From: Candidatus Yaniella excrementigallinarum
Lineage (GTDB): Bacteria; Actinomycetota; Actinomycetes; Actinomycetales; Micrococcaceae
Assembly (NCBI GenBank): GCA_019113675.1
Contig: DXHA01000010.1
Span: 1 to 64,000 of the forward strand
Reading direction: 5' to 3'
Length of the DNA stretch: 64,000 bases
Position numbers and translations under genes: made by a program. Below the pieces are notes generated by a model. It was not told the DNA's origin and did not search any database. It saw nothing but the letters and a program-made list of their open reading frames with translations. Every line of letters starts with the position of its first letter. Position 1 is the stretch's first letter. Positions 1 through 9,708 of the stretch are shown here, one piece after another.

Positions 1-34
1 GTTGATGAAGATAACTGTGCGACAATACTGAGAT

Positions 35-727
35 GTGATGGAACAAGATTCAACAACTCCCGCTGCTACACGTCGTCAACGCATTATACGCGGGATCACT
101 ATTGTTACTGTAGTTGCGGTCCTTGTCGGTCTTGGGACCTGGGTAGCGTCCAGTTTTATCAAAAGTAGTGACGGCGTTACTCCCGCCGACAGTGAACTTA
201 CCGCAGCTCAGCATACAAGTTATTTGGTCCGGTCACTTCGGATTGCAGCTGCTTCGGATGCTAAACCGCATATTGAGTCAGTGTCAGACACTGTCGATGG
301 TTCCGATACATTGGAATGTGGCAGCAGGTTTTCTATTGGATTACAACACGCTGTGGGCCAATTTTATTCCATTGCATATCTGTCTACGGTTGCTGGCTCG
401 CGCTCTACCGACACGGAAAGTTGGAGCACCCAACAGTCCCAAGCTGATGATGGCGCTTTAGCATTACAACAGTTATTTCCAGACGAATGTTCGCCAAAAA
501 TACCGGTAACATTCGACCTGAACGACGCGATTCGGTTTTCTGACGAAATCAGTATCCGTCAAACACTGTTACTGTCTGACGAGCTTGTCGAAGAATGGTC
601 ACAACTGTATTTACTTGCTGAGACTGCCGAGCAGCGACAAATAGCGTTAGCTGGGCTGTGGCAAGTCCTGACCTGGGAGTCTTCTGCTTCCCCGGGTTAT
701 TCCCCGCTTACATTTAACCAATATTGA
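35..727 (+). CDS. Hypothetical protein with one N-terminal TM/signal anchor and an extracellular domain
   Basis: 230-aa ORF; N-terminal hydrophobic segment (ITIVTVVAVLVGLGTWVASSF); C-terminal domain with two Cys (LECGSR, PDECSP), loosely like other secreted sensor-type actinobacterial proteins. Confidence 0.6.
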   Translation: MMEQDSTTPAATRRQRIIRGITIVTVVAVLVGLGTWVASSFIKSSDGVTPADSELTAAQHTSYLVRSLRIAAASDAKPHIESVSDTVDGSDTLECGSRFSIGLQHAVGQFYSIAYLSTVAGSRSTDTESWSTQQSQADDGALALQQLFPDECSPKIPVTFDLNDAIRFSDEISIRQTLLLSDELVEEWSQLYLLAETAEQRQIALAGLWQVLTWESSASPGYSPLTFNQY

Positions 728-766
728 CGACGGTGGCCAACGCCGTGCCGCATTGGCCACCGTCGT
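727..766. terminator. Putative intrinsic (bidirectional) terminator hairpin between convergent genes
   Basis: 14-bp perfect inverted repeat acgacggtggccaa...ttggccaccgtcgt between the + ORF stop and the proS stop; weak T-tract. Confidence 0.55.
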
Positions 767-775
767 GATCGTCTC

Positions 776-2590
776 TTAGTCGGCAAAGTCCTGATAGCTT
801 CGCACCAGATCTACAATATGATCGATAGCATCCTCGACCGGTATATCTTCTCTGGTGTTGGCCTGTCTGTCCTTTAGCTCCAATGTGCCTTTAGCTAACC
901 CACGACCAACAATAAGGTGCAGTGGAACACCGATCAGCTCAGCATCCGAGAATTTCACTCCCGCTTGAGCTTTACGGCGGTCATCATAGAGTACTTCAAC
1001 TCCAGCGGCCTCGAGTTTATTTGCTATATCTTCTGCGGTGTTGAAAATTTCCTCATCTTTGCCGGTGGCTACTATATGGACGTGCGCAGGTGCCACGTTC
1101 ATAGGCCAGATCAGGCCCTTGTCGTCGTGGTGAGCTTCGGCAAGTGCCGCTACTGCTCGAGATACCCCGATGCCATAAGAGCCCATTGTTACTACAACTT
1201 GTTTGCCATGTTCATCTAAGACTTTCAAATCAAGGGCCTCTGCATATTTCCGCCCCAACTGGAAAATGTGGCCCATTTCCATACCACGGCGGGTGGCTAG
1301 CGGACCTGACCCATCCGGAGCTGGGTCCCCATCGCGCACAGCAGTTGCTTCAATGACGCCGTCCCAAGTGAAGTCACGTCCGGCAATCAGGCCAAAAACG
1401 TGTTGTTGATCCACGTTAGCACCGGTAACCCAACTAGACCCTGGGACGATTCGAGGATCGACAAAAAACGGGATACCGGTTTTAGATTCGGTACCTAGTA
1501 TTTGGACAGCACTGCCATTTGTAAGCAATGTGGGGCCGATATATCCAGGTACAAGACCGGCATGACTAGCAATGTCCGCTTCGGTAGCCGGTTCAATCTC
1601 CGGCTCACCGGGTACGTCAAGGGCCTCGGCAATAGAAGCTTCGAGCCGTTTGATATCGACGTCACGGTCACCGGGTACAGCTACCACAAACAACTTACGC
1701 TCATCGCCATCAAGCACAGCTGTCAGTACCACACATTTTAGGGTCTCAGCTGCTTGCCAGTTACCCTCGGCTTTCGGGGCTAGCTTATTGGCAACGTCGA
1801 CTAGCGCAGCAATAGTGGTCGAGACCGGAGTGTCTTTCACCTCAGCAGGAGGCGCATCTGCATAATCGATAGCTTCTGGGACCACGGTCTCAACGGCTTC
1901 AACGTTGGCACGGTATCCACCGGGAGATTCGACAAATGTGTCTTCACCAGCAGGTGAGGGATGTAAAAATTCTTCTGAGCGAGACCCACCCATGGCGCCT
2001 GCCGTAGCACGAACTGCTACAACGTCTAGACCTAATCGTTGGAAGATCCGTATATAGGCTTGCCGATGTTTATCGTATGCTTCGTCAAGGCCTTCGTCGT
2101 CGACGGTAAATGAGTAGGAGTCTTTCATGATGAACTCCCGGACGCGTAGCAGTCCAGCCCGTGGACGGGCCTCGTCCCGGTATTTGGTTTGAATTTGGTA
2201 CAAATATACCGGTAAGTCTTTATACGATGAGAAGTGGTCTTTGACCAGTAACGTAAAAAGCTCTTCGTGTGTCGGTGCCAATAGAAAATCAGCACCAGAA
2301 CGGTCTTGGAGCCGGAAAATACCGTCGCCATAATCTTCCCATCGACCAGTAGCTTCATAGGGTTCTTTGGGCAAGAGCGCCGGGAAGTGAACTTCTTGTC
2401 CACCAATGGCGTTCATTTCTTCACGAACGATGGTTTCGACCTTATTTTTTACCCGTAAGCCCAGCGGTAACCAGGTGTATCCGCCCGGTGCCGCCCGGCG
2501 GATATAGCCAGCCCTAACTAACAGTTTATGGCTAGCGACTTCCGCATCGGCAGGATCGTCGCGCAAGGTGCGGAGGAATAAGGTAGACAT
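776..2590 (-). CDS. proS: Proline--tRNA ligase (bacterial type with editing insertion)
   Basis: [32 protein letters not shown]...[29 protein letters not shown] motifs; the ORF extends to 2602 but MSTLF is the likely start. Confidence 0.96.
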   Translation of the reverse strand: MSTLFLRTLRDDPADAEVASHKLLVRAGYIRRAAPGGYTWLPLGLRVKNKVETIVREEMNAIGGQEVHFPALLPKEPYEATGRWEDYGDGIFRLQDRSGADFLLAPTHEELFTLLVKDHFSSYKDLPVYLYQIQTKYRDEARPRAGLLRVREFIMKDSYSFTVDDEGLDEAYDKHRQAYIRIFQRLGLDVVAVRATAGAMGGSRSEEFLHPSPAGEDTFVESPGGYRANVEAVETVVPEAIDYADAPPAEVKDTPVSTTIAALVDVANKLAPKAEGNWQAAETLKCVVLTAVLDGDERKLFVVAVPGDRDVDIKRLEASIAEALDVPGEPEIEPATEADIASHAGLVPGYIGPTLLTNGSAVQILGTESKTGIPFFVDPRIVPGSSWVTGANVDQQHVFGLIAGRDFTWDGVIEATAVRDGDPAPDGSGPLATRRGMEMGHIFQLGRKYAEALDLKVLDEHGKQVVVTMGSYGIGVSRAVAALAEAHHDDKGLIWPMNVAPAHVHIVATGKDEEIFNTAEDIANKLEAAGVEVLYDDRRKAQAGVKFSDAELIGVPLHLIVGRGLAKGTLELKDRQANTREDIPVEDAIDHIVDLVRSYQDFAD

Positions 2591-2646
2591 GCGCAAAGGC
2601 ACTCGGGACTCCGTTCGTCAACAGGATCTAGGGAACTGGAGATATT

Positions 2647-3282
2647 CTACCGCAGCATCTCATTCAACTGGTCGGTAAGTGTCAACGACAACGCAACATC
2701 CGATGGTGGAGTGGAAGACGAAGCTATCACTATGTTGTCATCGCGCACGATTACCACCAATGTAGACGCATCACTGTCGTCTGGCCGCTCAATATCGATT
2801 TCAAAAGCTTCATCCGTGTGGTGTGTCAGATTCTGAGTTTCGGAATCGACAGCTGAACAGGTTTCTAGCAACTCTTCGATATCTGTGGTGAAGGCTTTAG
2901 CTTCAGTATCGTCATTAAATTCAAAAGCTGACAACGATTCGTCTTGGTTTTCCTCACTATCATCCGCCGTTACCGAACCAAAGCCGGCTGCTTCCGGGTC
3001 GTGGTTGGCAAGTACCGGACAGTCATCGTCATTTTCGGTTTCGTCTGGTAAAAACAACTGGTTGAATGCTTTTAGCGCGTCGTTGCCGGTCGGTAGATCT
3101 TCTGGCGCAGGGTGCTGAAGCACTTGGGCGATATTTGAAGCTAAAGCTTCATCAGTCAGTGCAGTGGGAGACGTTGTCGGGTTATCCGTTGAGCTGGCCC
3201 TGGGCTGCGATGGTGCTGGCTGGTCTGTACATCCGGTCAAAATCAACGCCAAGATCAGGGCGAAGATAGGTATTTTTTTCAT
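2647..3282 (-). CDS. Putative secreted lipoprotein
   Basis: Lipobox LILTGC near the N-terminus; Ser/Thr/Pro linker; conserved-looking Cys pair. Confidence 0.65.
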   Translation of the reverse strand: MKKIPIFALILALILTGCTDQPAPSQPRASSTDNPTTSPTALTDEALASNIAQVLQHPAPEDLPTGNDALKAFNQLFLPDETENDDDCPVLANHDPEAAGFGSVTADDSEENQDESLSAFEFNDDTEAKAFTTDIEELLETCSAVDSETQNLTHHTDEAFEIDIERPDDSDASTLVVIVRDDNIVIASSSTPPSDVALSLTLTDQLNEMLR

Positions 3283-4091
3283 CGTTGTTCCTGAACCGCT
3301 TCCCTAATTTCCGTCAGGGTCTCAGCGGCGGCATCTAGTCCATCATCGGGTTCTACTTGTATCCAGTAAACTTCAGTGTCAAAGCGGGCAATAACCGTTG
3401 CGGAGGTGACTGCGATGTTCTTAGCTTCGGGTTCTGGAACGTCATTTGGCGAAATGACATAGTCGGGTAAGGCACCTGAATCCGGGACGGCTGTATCATC
3501 AACTTTGAATTCTCCAGATAGCTCGCCGGCAGAAGTCAATACGAGGTCTTGGTCAGCGTTGAGTAAAGACTCCGACGCAGTGACATCATCTGAGTCGGTG
3601 AAAGTGTGCGCGGTATATTGCAGTGTGAGCGCGTTAGTATCGTCAATGGTTAAATCCACCGAAGAACAATCTGACCATGCCCGTGTGCGCTCGTTAAAGT
3701 ATTCGGTGGCTTGTTGAGCGGTTTCGAATCCGGCGGTGACCACAGTCTGGGCGGAATGGGAATCGTTAGATGTTTCAGAGACATAACCTATCGCGACGTC
3801 GTTGGTCGTGTAGAACTTTTCATCCACGGTACCTGCACACTCTTTCGGATTTGGTGAGTACTGAGACAGTGCGGCATCAGCCGTCTGTAAGGTTTCTACG
3901 GCCGGCACGCCGGTGGAGATGATTGTATCCTCAGGCATGACTGTTTTTATTGCTTGGTGATACAGCGTTTGTACTGGAACCTCAACTTCAGGTGGTGGCG
4001 TGACCACAACGGAAGACTCTTCACGCGGCTTTTCGGTACAGCCGGCGAATACCAGCGCACCCATGGCTATCAGCGCCAAGTATTTGCGCAT
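3279..4091 (-). CDS. Putative lipoprotein, PknH sensor-domain-like
   Basis: Lipobox ALVFAGC; about 220-aa extracellular domain with two Cys; 4-bp overlap with the downstream lipoprotein gene. Confidence 0.6.
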   Translation of the reverse strand: MRKYLALIAMGALVFAGCTEKPREESSVVVTPPPEVEVPVQTLYHQAIKTVMPEDTIISTGVPAVETLQTADAALSQYSPNPKECAGTVDEKFYTTNDVAIGYVSETSNDSHSAQTVVTAGFETAQQATEYFNERTRAWSDCSSVDLTIDDTNALTLQYTAHTFTDSDDVTASESLLNADQDLVLTSAGELSGEFKVDDTAVPDSGALPDYVISPNDVPEPEAKNIAVTSATVIARFDTEVYWIQVEPDDGLDAAAETLTEIREAVQEQR

Positions 4092-4112
4092 GCGTCCTTC
4101 CTCAAACAGTAG

Positions 4113-5024
4113 TTAAAATAATACGGTAGCGAAGTGGTCAACGGTATCGAAGCCAACCCGTTGGTAAGTTCTGATCGCCGCGGTATTAAAATCATTAACG
4201 TAGAGAGACACCACCGGGGCCAGGGTAAGCGCATAATTGACGACGGCAGCCATTCCGGGGGCCGCGCGGCCTAGCCCACGAGATTCTGGCGGGATCCAAA
4301 CACCCTGAATTTGCACGGCACGGTCAGTAACAATGCCAAAATCTGCTTTGAATGTCACATTGCGCTGCCCCGGCTCGATCATGGTGTGGCCTCGGGCGAT
4401 AAGTTGGCGCACTCGGAGCCGGTACCCATTGGAGCCGTCGGCCACAGGTGAGTAACCAAGTTCCTCGGTGAACATCGCCACAGAAGCGGGTAGTACAGCG
4501 TCGTAGTCGGCTTCGATGGCCAGCCGAACACTGGGATTGGGCGTAATGGCTGCTTGGTCAGTTATGGTCATAAAAGGCTGGTCTTGGCGGACATCGCGAG
4601 CTGACTGAGGCCCATGCTGTAGTACTTCCCAGATACCCATCACCGCAGATTGTGGCCCGAATATTGAACCAAAATGCTCGTTCAATGCCGAAAGTGCTTG
4701 GCCAAAATACGCGCCGTGTTCGGTGTCATTGGTCACTGGCACTATATTAGCTCCTGCCCAGCAAGCAGCTACCAAGGTGCCGGGTTGATTCAGGTCAAAA
4801 ATGCCCAGAAAAATACCGCGGGCAAAGCCTCCGATGGGCCCGGCACGGCGGCCGGTATCCAAAATGGACTGTACATATGCGTTCGTGACTGGATCTTGCG
4901 CAACCAGCTGGCCCAGCGCGGTGGTGTCCGAATTTGCGAGAATTCGAACGGTGTCGCCGGTTGCCGCTGCCACAGCCTCTTCAGCGTCCAGCAGCCAGCG
5001 CAGGGTACGGGTCAGGTGCCGCAA
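4113..5024 (-). CDS. GNAT-family N-acetyltransferase (DUF4081-type N-terminus)
   Basis: IQGVWIPPESRGLGRAAPGMAAVV...SLYVNDFNTAAIRTYQRVGF; the family typically found next to proS in actinobacteria. Confidence 0.8.
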   Translation of the reverse strand: MRHLTRTLRWLLDAEEAVAAATGDTVRILANSDTTALGQLVAQDPVTNAYVQSILDTGRRAGPIGGFARGIFLGIFDLNQPGTLVAACWAGANIVPVTNDTEHGAYFGQALSALNEHFGSIFGPQSAVMGIWEVLQHGPQSARDVRQDQPFMTITDQAAITPNPSVRLAIEADYDAVLPASVAMFTEELGYSPVADGSNGYRLRVRQLIARGHTMIEPGQRNVTFKADFGIVTDRAVQIQGVWIPPESRGLGRAAPGMAAVVNYALTLAPVVSLYVNDFNTAAIRTYQRVGFDTVDHFATVLF

Positions 5025-5038
5025 GGTTACTCTTTCGT

Positions 5039-6373
5039 TTAGAACAGTGTAATCGGTTTGATGATATCGGCGAGGATCAATAATACTCCCATAGTTAATA
5101 ATAGGCTGAAGACCACAATCGTGAGCGGGAACATTTTCGCAATATCAAACGGACCCGGGTCTGGTTTGCCTCGTAGTTTTGCCCAGCCACGACGGATCGC
5201 CTCCCATAGACCACCTAGAACATGGCCCCCATCAAGTGGGAGGAGTGGAATAAGGTTGAATACCATAAGGGCGACGTTGAGTCCTGCCAATAGTGATAAA
5301 AGCAGTGCGCCACGATCAGCAAGGGGAATATCTTGTTGTGCTGCAGCTTCGCCGGCAATGCGTCCAACGCCAACTACCGAAACCGGTCCAGTAGGGTCGC
5401 GTTCGGCATCGGTGACTAGTACTTTGGCTGTGTCCCAGAGTTTGGCTGGTAGCACCGTGATAATTGAAAACGTTCCAGAAATTTGGTCACCCAGCACACC
5501 GAAGGCTGCAGTTACCGGTTTGCGTTGGTTTTCCACCTGTGAGGACATCCCGATAAAGCCCACCGGTTTGGTGACTACTGTTCCAGTACTATCGGTTATT
5601 GGTTGATCGAAACGGTCCAATACGGGCCGTTCAGTACGTACCGGTGTGATTTGTGTTTCGTGGACTTCACCGTCGCGCAGATACGTGATGGCAGTTTCGG
5701 TATTTGCACGTCGTTGGATAATCGATGACAGTTCATCCCAGTCTGCAACTGGTTGATGGTTGAACTCTGTTATGACATCTCCTGGCCGCAACCCTGCTTC
5801 CCATGCCGGAGATGGTTGGTCATCGGGTTCGCATTCGGCATCTAGGCCAGCAGCATCAGTTGTTTCTGTCATACATTCAAAAACGTCGCTGACCTTGGTG
5901 GTGGGGGTGGCTACCCCAACTGAGGTGACCAGGATGGCGGTGATTACTAAGGCGATGATCAAGTTCATGAACGGGCCGCCGAGCATAATAATGATGCGTT
6001 TCCATACTGGCAAGGAAATGAAGGTTCTGCCCGTGTCATGTTCGGTCAGCTCGGCTGCGGCATCTTCACGTGCTTGTCGGGCTATGGTTTGAAAATATTG
6101 CCGCCGGGCTTTTGATGGTTGGTCCCCAGGTTTATTAGGCGGCAACATACCGATCATGGATACGAAACCACCTAATGGGACGGCTTTGATACCGTATTCG
6201 GTTTCGCCTTTTTTCTTGGACCATATGGTTTTGCCGAAACCGATCATGTATTGGGTTACCCGCACGTTAAAGAGTTTGGCCGGTACCAAATGGCCTATTT
6301 CGTGCAACGCTATGGATAGGGCAATCCCAACCACCATGATGAGAACGCCGGCTAGGGCAAAAACGAAAGTCAT
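5039..6373 (-). CDS. Membrane-embedded site-2 metalloprotease (RseP/Rip1 type, M50)
   Basis: HEIGHLVPAK (HExxH); PDZ region (AGLRPGDVITEFN); NLIPLLPLDGGHV C-terminal motif. Confidence 0.92.
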   Translation of the reverse strand: MTFVFALAGVLIMVVGIALSIALHEIGHLVPAKLFNVRVTQYMIGFGKTIWSKKKGETEYGIKAVPLGGFVSMIGMLPPNKPGDQPSKARRQYFQTIARQAREDAAAELTEHDTGRTFISLPVWKRIIIMLGGPFMNLIIALVITAILVTSVGVATPTTKVSDVFECMTETTDAAGLDAECEPDDQPSPAWEAGLRPGDVITEFNHQPVADWDELSSIIQRRANTETAITYLRDGEVHETQITPVRTERPVLDRFDQPITDSTGTVVTKPVGFIGMSSQVENQRKPVTAAFGVLGDQISGTFSIITVLPAKLWDTAKVLVTDAERDPTGPVSVVGVGRIAGEAAAQQDIPLADRGALLLSLLAGLNVALMVFNLIPLLPLDGGHVLGGLWEAIRRGWAKLRGKPDPGPFDIAKMFPLTIVVFSLLLTMGVLLILADIIKPITLF

Positions 6374-6380
6374 GGGAGTC

Positions 6381-6944
6381 CTAGTCGAGCACGACGAGCA
6401 GTTCGATGACGGCCTGCAAGAATGCGTCTACTTGTGCCTCATCGTAGCCATGGGGTCCTTTTTGTCCGCTGAATGTCACGTTGCGGACATCTTGGAGACG
6501 GACATGGTCTTCGTCTTGAAGATGACTATTAATTCGGGCCATGCAGACGTCAACTTCATCCATGTCATAGCCTGGTACTCCGGTGGCTGCTGGCCGAAAT
6601 TTCTCGTGGCGTGGACGCTCCAGGCGGCCCATTAACTCTTCTAAATGACTGATGAGCTTCAGGTCCCAGGTCTGTTGACCGTGGGTAGCGATATATTCAT
6701 CCCGTTCTGCTTTACGTAGTGCGTCTTCAAGGCGTTCCAACACTTCGTCTACCTGGTCGGTGCGGTAACCTCCACGTACTAGGTCGAAGGTTTTTGCCTG
6801 AACAATATCAGCGCTGATGCCGGTGTCAGTTTCGTACGCTTGACGTGCGGCAGCGATAAATTCATCAACTTGCGCGTTGTGATATCCATAGTCGCGTTTT
6901 GCGACGCTATTAAACGGTGAGGTCGTGTGAGTCTTCGATGACAC
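6381..6944 (-). CDS. DivIVA-domain repeat protein
   Basis: Repeated GY(x)nQVDEF(I/L)-like motifs (DYGYHNAQVDEFI, GGYRTDQVDEVL, GYDMDEVDVCM, GYDEAQVDAFL). Confidence 0.8.
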   Translation of the reverse strand: MSSKTHTTSPFNSVAKRDYGYHNAQVDEFIAAARQAYETDTGISADIVQAKTFDLVRGGYRTDQVDEVLERLEDALRKAERDEYIATHGQQTWDLKLISHLEELMGRLERPRHEKFRPAATGVPGYDMDEVDVCMARINSHLQDEDHVRLQDVRNVTFSGQKGPHGYDEAQVDAFLQAVIELLVVLD

Positions 6945-6961
6945 AGTGCTTCCTTTGACGT

Positions 6962-8146
6962 TTAGCCCATGATTAGTGGCAGTACGACCACAAAGAGGGT
7001 GTAGCCTACGGGGATGGCGAATACGATCGAGTCTAGCCGGTCCATTACACCGCCGTGTCCCGGCAGGGTGTTGCCCATATCCTTGACATTAAAGTCACGT
7101 TTTACCATCGAGGCAGCAAAATCTCCGGCAGTCGCAGCCAGCATGACAACGGTTCCAATAATGATGCCGACCCACCAGTCATACTCAAGTTTGTAGTGGG
7201 TTACCACCACCGAGACAATAATGGCTCCCAATAATGACCCGAAGAAACCTTCCCAGGATTTCTTTGGTGAAATTTTAGGGGCCATCCGATGCTTACCAAG
7301 CGTGGCGCCAACGATATATCCGAAGGTATCTGAGGCTACTATGCCTAAAACGGTGATTACTACAAGCCAGGCACCGTCTTCAACGTGCAACAGCGTGATA
7401 CCAAAAGAGAGGAAAAACGGTAACCACAAGATCGCCAGTATGGTGGTTGCCATAGACGAAACCGGTTTATCAGGCTCGCCAACTGCCGTCCAAAATACAG
7501 TCAATAAAATACTGCCAAATAAGGCAAATACCATCGCGTCGACGCCGCCGAACCACGCAGCAACAGGAATACCTAACCCAGCGACCCAGGCGGGTGTTAA
7601 GGCCAGATAAATATTTTTAGTTTTGACAACTTGTGCCAGTTCCCAAATACCCAGGGGAACCAGCACAGCAATAAATATGGCTAGTACGATGGGGTAGAAA
7701 AATATACCGACGACGGCTGATCCGAGCAAAATAAGGCCTACAAGAATAGCCGCCGGAAGGTTTCGCCCAGCCCGCGGTTCCGGCTGAGTGGCCTCTTGGG
7801 CGGGCTGTGGCTCGGGAGTATGAACGGGCTGTTCATCAATCTGTGTGACCGTTAGAACAGTAGTTTCTTCGGGGTCCAGATCAGAAGCAGGATCAGACCC
7901 AAAATCCAGGTCTTCAGTTGCGCTATTTTCTCCATCATACGGTGTTGACTCGGGTTGCAACTGCTGGCTTTTTTGGCGCGCGGTTTTTCTGGCAAGCACC
8001 TTTTCCTGGGCGGCTTCAAGCGCCCGCCGTTCGCGCCGAGTTTGGGGCACGATCATGCCGGTATCGGGATCACGGACAGGATCGGGGAAACCCTCCAGCT
8101 GTTCAATTACCGGTAACTTTTCGGATTCTGGGTCTGATTTGGACAT
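6962..8146 (-). CDS. cdsA: Phosphatidate cytidylyltransferase
   Basis: Multi-TM protein ending in the CdsA signature KDMGNTLPGHGGVMDRLDS. Confidence 0.94.
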   Translation of the reverse strand: MSKSDPESEKLPVIEQLEGFPDPVRDPDTGMIVPQTRRERRALEAAQEKVLARKTARQKSQQLQPESTPYDGENSATEDLDFGSDPASDLDPEETTVLTVTQIDEQPVHTPEPQPAQEATQPEPRAGRNLPAAILVGLILLGSAVVGIFFYPIVLAIFIAVLVPLGIWELAQVVKTKNIYLALTPAWVAGLGIPVAAWFGGVDAMVFALFGSILLTVFWTAVGEPDKPVSSMATTILAILWLPFFLSFGITLLHVEDGAWLVVITVLGIVASDTFGYIVGATLGKHRMAPKISPKKSWEGFFGSLLGAIIVSVVVTHYKLEYDWWVGIIIGTVVMLAATAGDFAASMVKRDFNVKDMGNTLPGHGGVMDRLDSIVFAIPVGYTLFVVVLPLIMG

Positions 8147-8166
8147 GTGAGCTTAGGCTGCGACGC

Positions 8167-8724
8167 CTAGACCTCCAGGAGTTCGTCTTCTTTGTTTTTC
8201 GCCATTTCGTCGATCTGATCAACGTATTTGCGCGTCAGTTCGTCAAGTTCTTTTTCTGCCCGATGGCCTTCGTCCTTGCCGATATCTCCGTCATCTACCA
8301 TTTTGTCGATGGTTTCTTTAGCGTTACGTCGCGAGTTTCGTACCGACACGCGGTGATCTTCGGCCTTAGATTTAATCAGTTTGACGTATTCTTGACGACG
8401 CTCCTTGGTCAGTTCTGGCATGACCACCCGGATCACTTTGCCATCATTGGACGGGTTGGCACCAATTTCCGAAGACGACAAGGCAATTTCGATATCACGT
8501 AATGCGTTGATATCAAATGGTGAGATCAAAATGGTACGGGCATCTTGGACGGCAAACGACGCCAGTTGCTGCAGTGGAGTTGGGCTGCCGTAGTAGTCGA
8601 CCAATACTTTTGCGTATAGTCCAGGGTTAGCGCGCCCGGTCCGAACAGCCGCGAAATCTTCACGGGTAGCCTCTAGCGTGCGTTCCATCGCCTTTTTGGC
8701 GTCTGATAATGCAGATGTGGTCAC
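8167..8724 (-). CDS. frr: Ribosome recycling factor
   Basis: 185 aa; MERTLEATREDFAAVRTGRANPGL...LTKERRQEYVKL...VRNSRRNAKETI. Confidence 0.97.
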   Translation of the reverse strand: MTTSALSDAKKAMERTLEATREDFAAVRTGRANPGLYAKVLVDYYGSPTPLQQLASFAVQDARTILISPFDINALRDIEIALSSSEIGANPSNDGKVIRVVMPELTKERRQEYVKLIKSKAEDHRVSVRNSRRNAKETIDKMVDDGDIGKDEGHRAEKELDELTRKYVDQIDEMAKNKEDELLEV

Positions 8725-8788
8725 AGTTTCTCCTTATATAAAATCTTGGGTGTGCAACTAAGTCTAAAACAGACACGGGGACGTGTTA

Positions 8789-9565
8789 TTAGGGGGTGAC
8801 AACTGTGCCACTGGAATCACCTAGTAATGCGCTGGTTACGTTGCCGTCGCCTTCCATACCGAATACCAACATATCTAAGTGATTGTCTTTACACATCGTC
8901 ATTGCCGTAAGGTCCATGACGCGAATATTTTTTACGATTGCCTCGTCATAAGTAAGATGTGTAAATTTTTGGGCAGCGTTATCCAGTTTTGGATCCGATG
9001 TGTAGACACCATCCACTCCAGATTTTGCCATGAGTACCTGGTCAGCTCGAATTTCTAAAGCTCGTTGTGCCGCCACGGTGTCTGTGGAGAAGTATGGGAG
9101 TCCAGTTCCGGCGCCAAAAATGACCACACGATTTTTTTCCATATGGCGAATGGCACGCTGTGGAATGTAGGGTTCGGCGACTTGTGACATGTGAATAGCC
9201 GACTGCACACGTGTGTCCACGCCCGCCTGCATAAGAAAATCTTGTAATGCTAAAGCATTCATGACAGTGCCTAGCATACCCATGTAATCAGCTCGGCGAC
9301 GGTCCATACCATTGTTGGATAGTTCGGCTCCGCGGAAGAAATTGCCACCACCGACAACGATCGAGATTTCGACTTTGCCGGCTGCCTCAGCAATTTGCTG
9401 GGCTACTGAACGTACGGTATCTGGATCGATCCCGATGGAGCCGCCACCAAAGACTTCACCGGAAAGTTTGAGTAGTACTCGACGACGGGTGAAGCCATCG
9501 AGCTGTGAATTTCTTGGGCCGTCTTGTAATCCGCCTGGAATGTTTATGGCTGGAGTGTCTGACAA
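8789..9565 (-). CDS. pyrH: UMP kinase
   Basis: [14 protein letters not shown]...[10 protein letters not shown]...[16 protein letters not shown]. Confidence 0.96.
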   Translation of the reverse strand: MSDTPAINIPGGLQDGPRNSQLDGFTRRRVLLKLSGEVFGGGSIGIDPDTVRSVAQQIAEAAGKVEISIVVGGGNFFRGAELSNNGMDRRRADYMGMLGTVMNALALQDFLMQAGVDTRVQSAIHMSQVAEPYIPQRAIRHMEKNRVVIFGAGTGLPYFSTDTVAAQRALEIRADQVLMAKSGVDGVYTSDPKLDNAAQKFTHLTYDEAIVKNIRVMDLTAMTMCKDNHLDMLVFGMEGDGNVTSALLGDSSGTVVTP

Positions 9566-9603
9566 GTCAATGCTCCTGGTTGTGCTGATGGGACGCGGGG
9601 CAT

Positions 9604-9640
9604 AAAAATGGGGTGATCACCGTTTGTGGTGATCACCCCC
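9604..9640 (-). terminator. Rho-independent terminator downstream of rpsB-tsf
   Basis: 12-bp perfect stem ggggtgatcacc/ggtgatcacccc with a T-run on the minus strand (CCCCATTTTTA). Confidence 0.85.
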
Positions 9641-9708
9641 TAGTGTTAGGTAGAAACGATGCTGTATATACCTAGCTCACCATGACACGGTCGGTGTCGG
9701 TGAATTCA

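Noticed and set aside
2125-2406. 93-aa minus-strand ORF and many similar 60-150 aa ORFs inside long genes
   Set aside because: Out-of-frame shadow ORFs within confidently assigned genes (here proS); no recognisable domain, SD or codon-usage support.
6156-6635. 159-aa plus-strand ORF spanning the rseP/DivIVA genes
   Set aside because: Antisense to two well-supported genes; its apparent length is a by-product of the coding strand composition.
7918-8502. 194-aa plus-strand ORF
   Set aside because: Antisense to cdsA and frr; low-complexity Phe-rich translation typical of reverse-frame ORFs.
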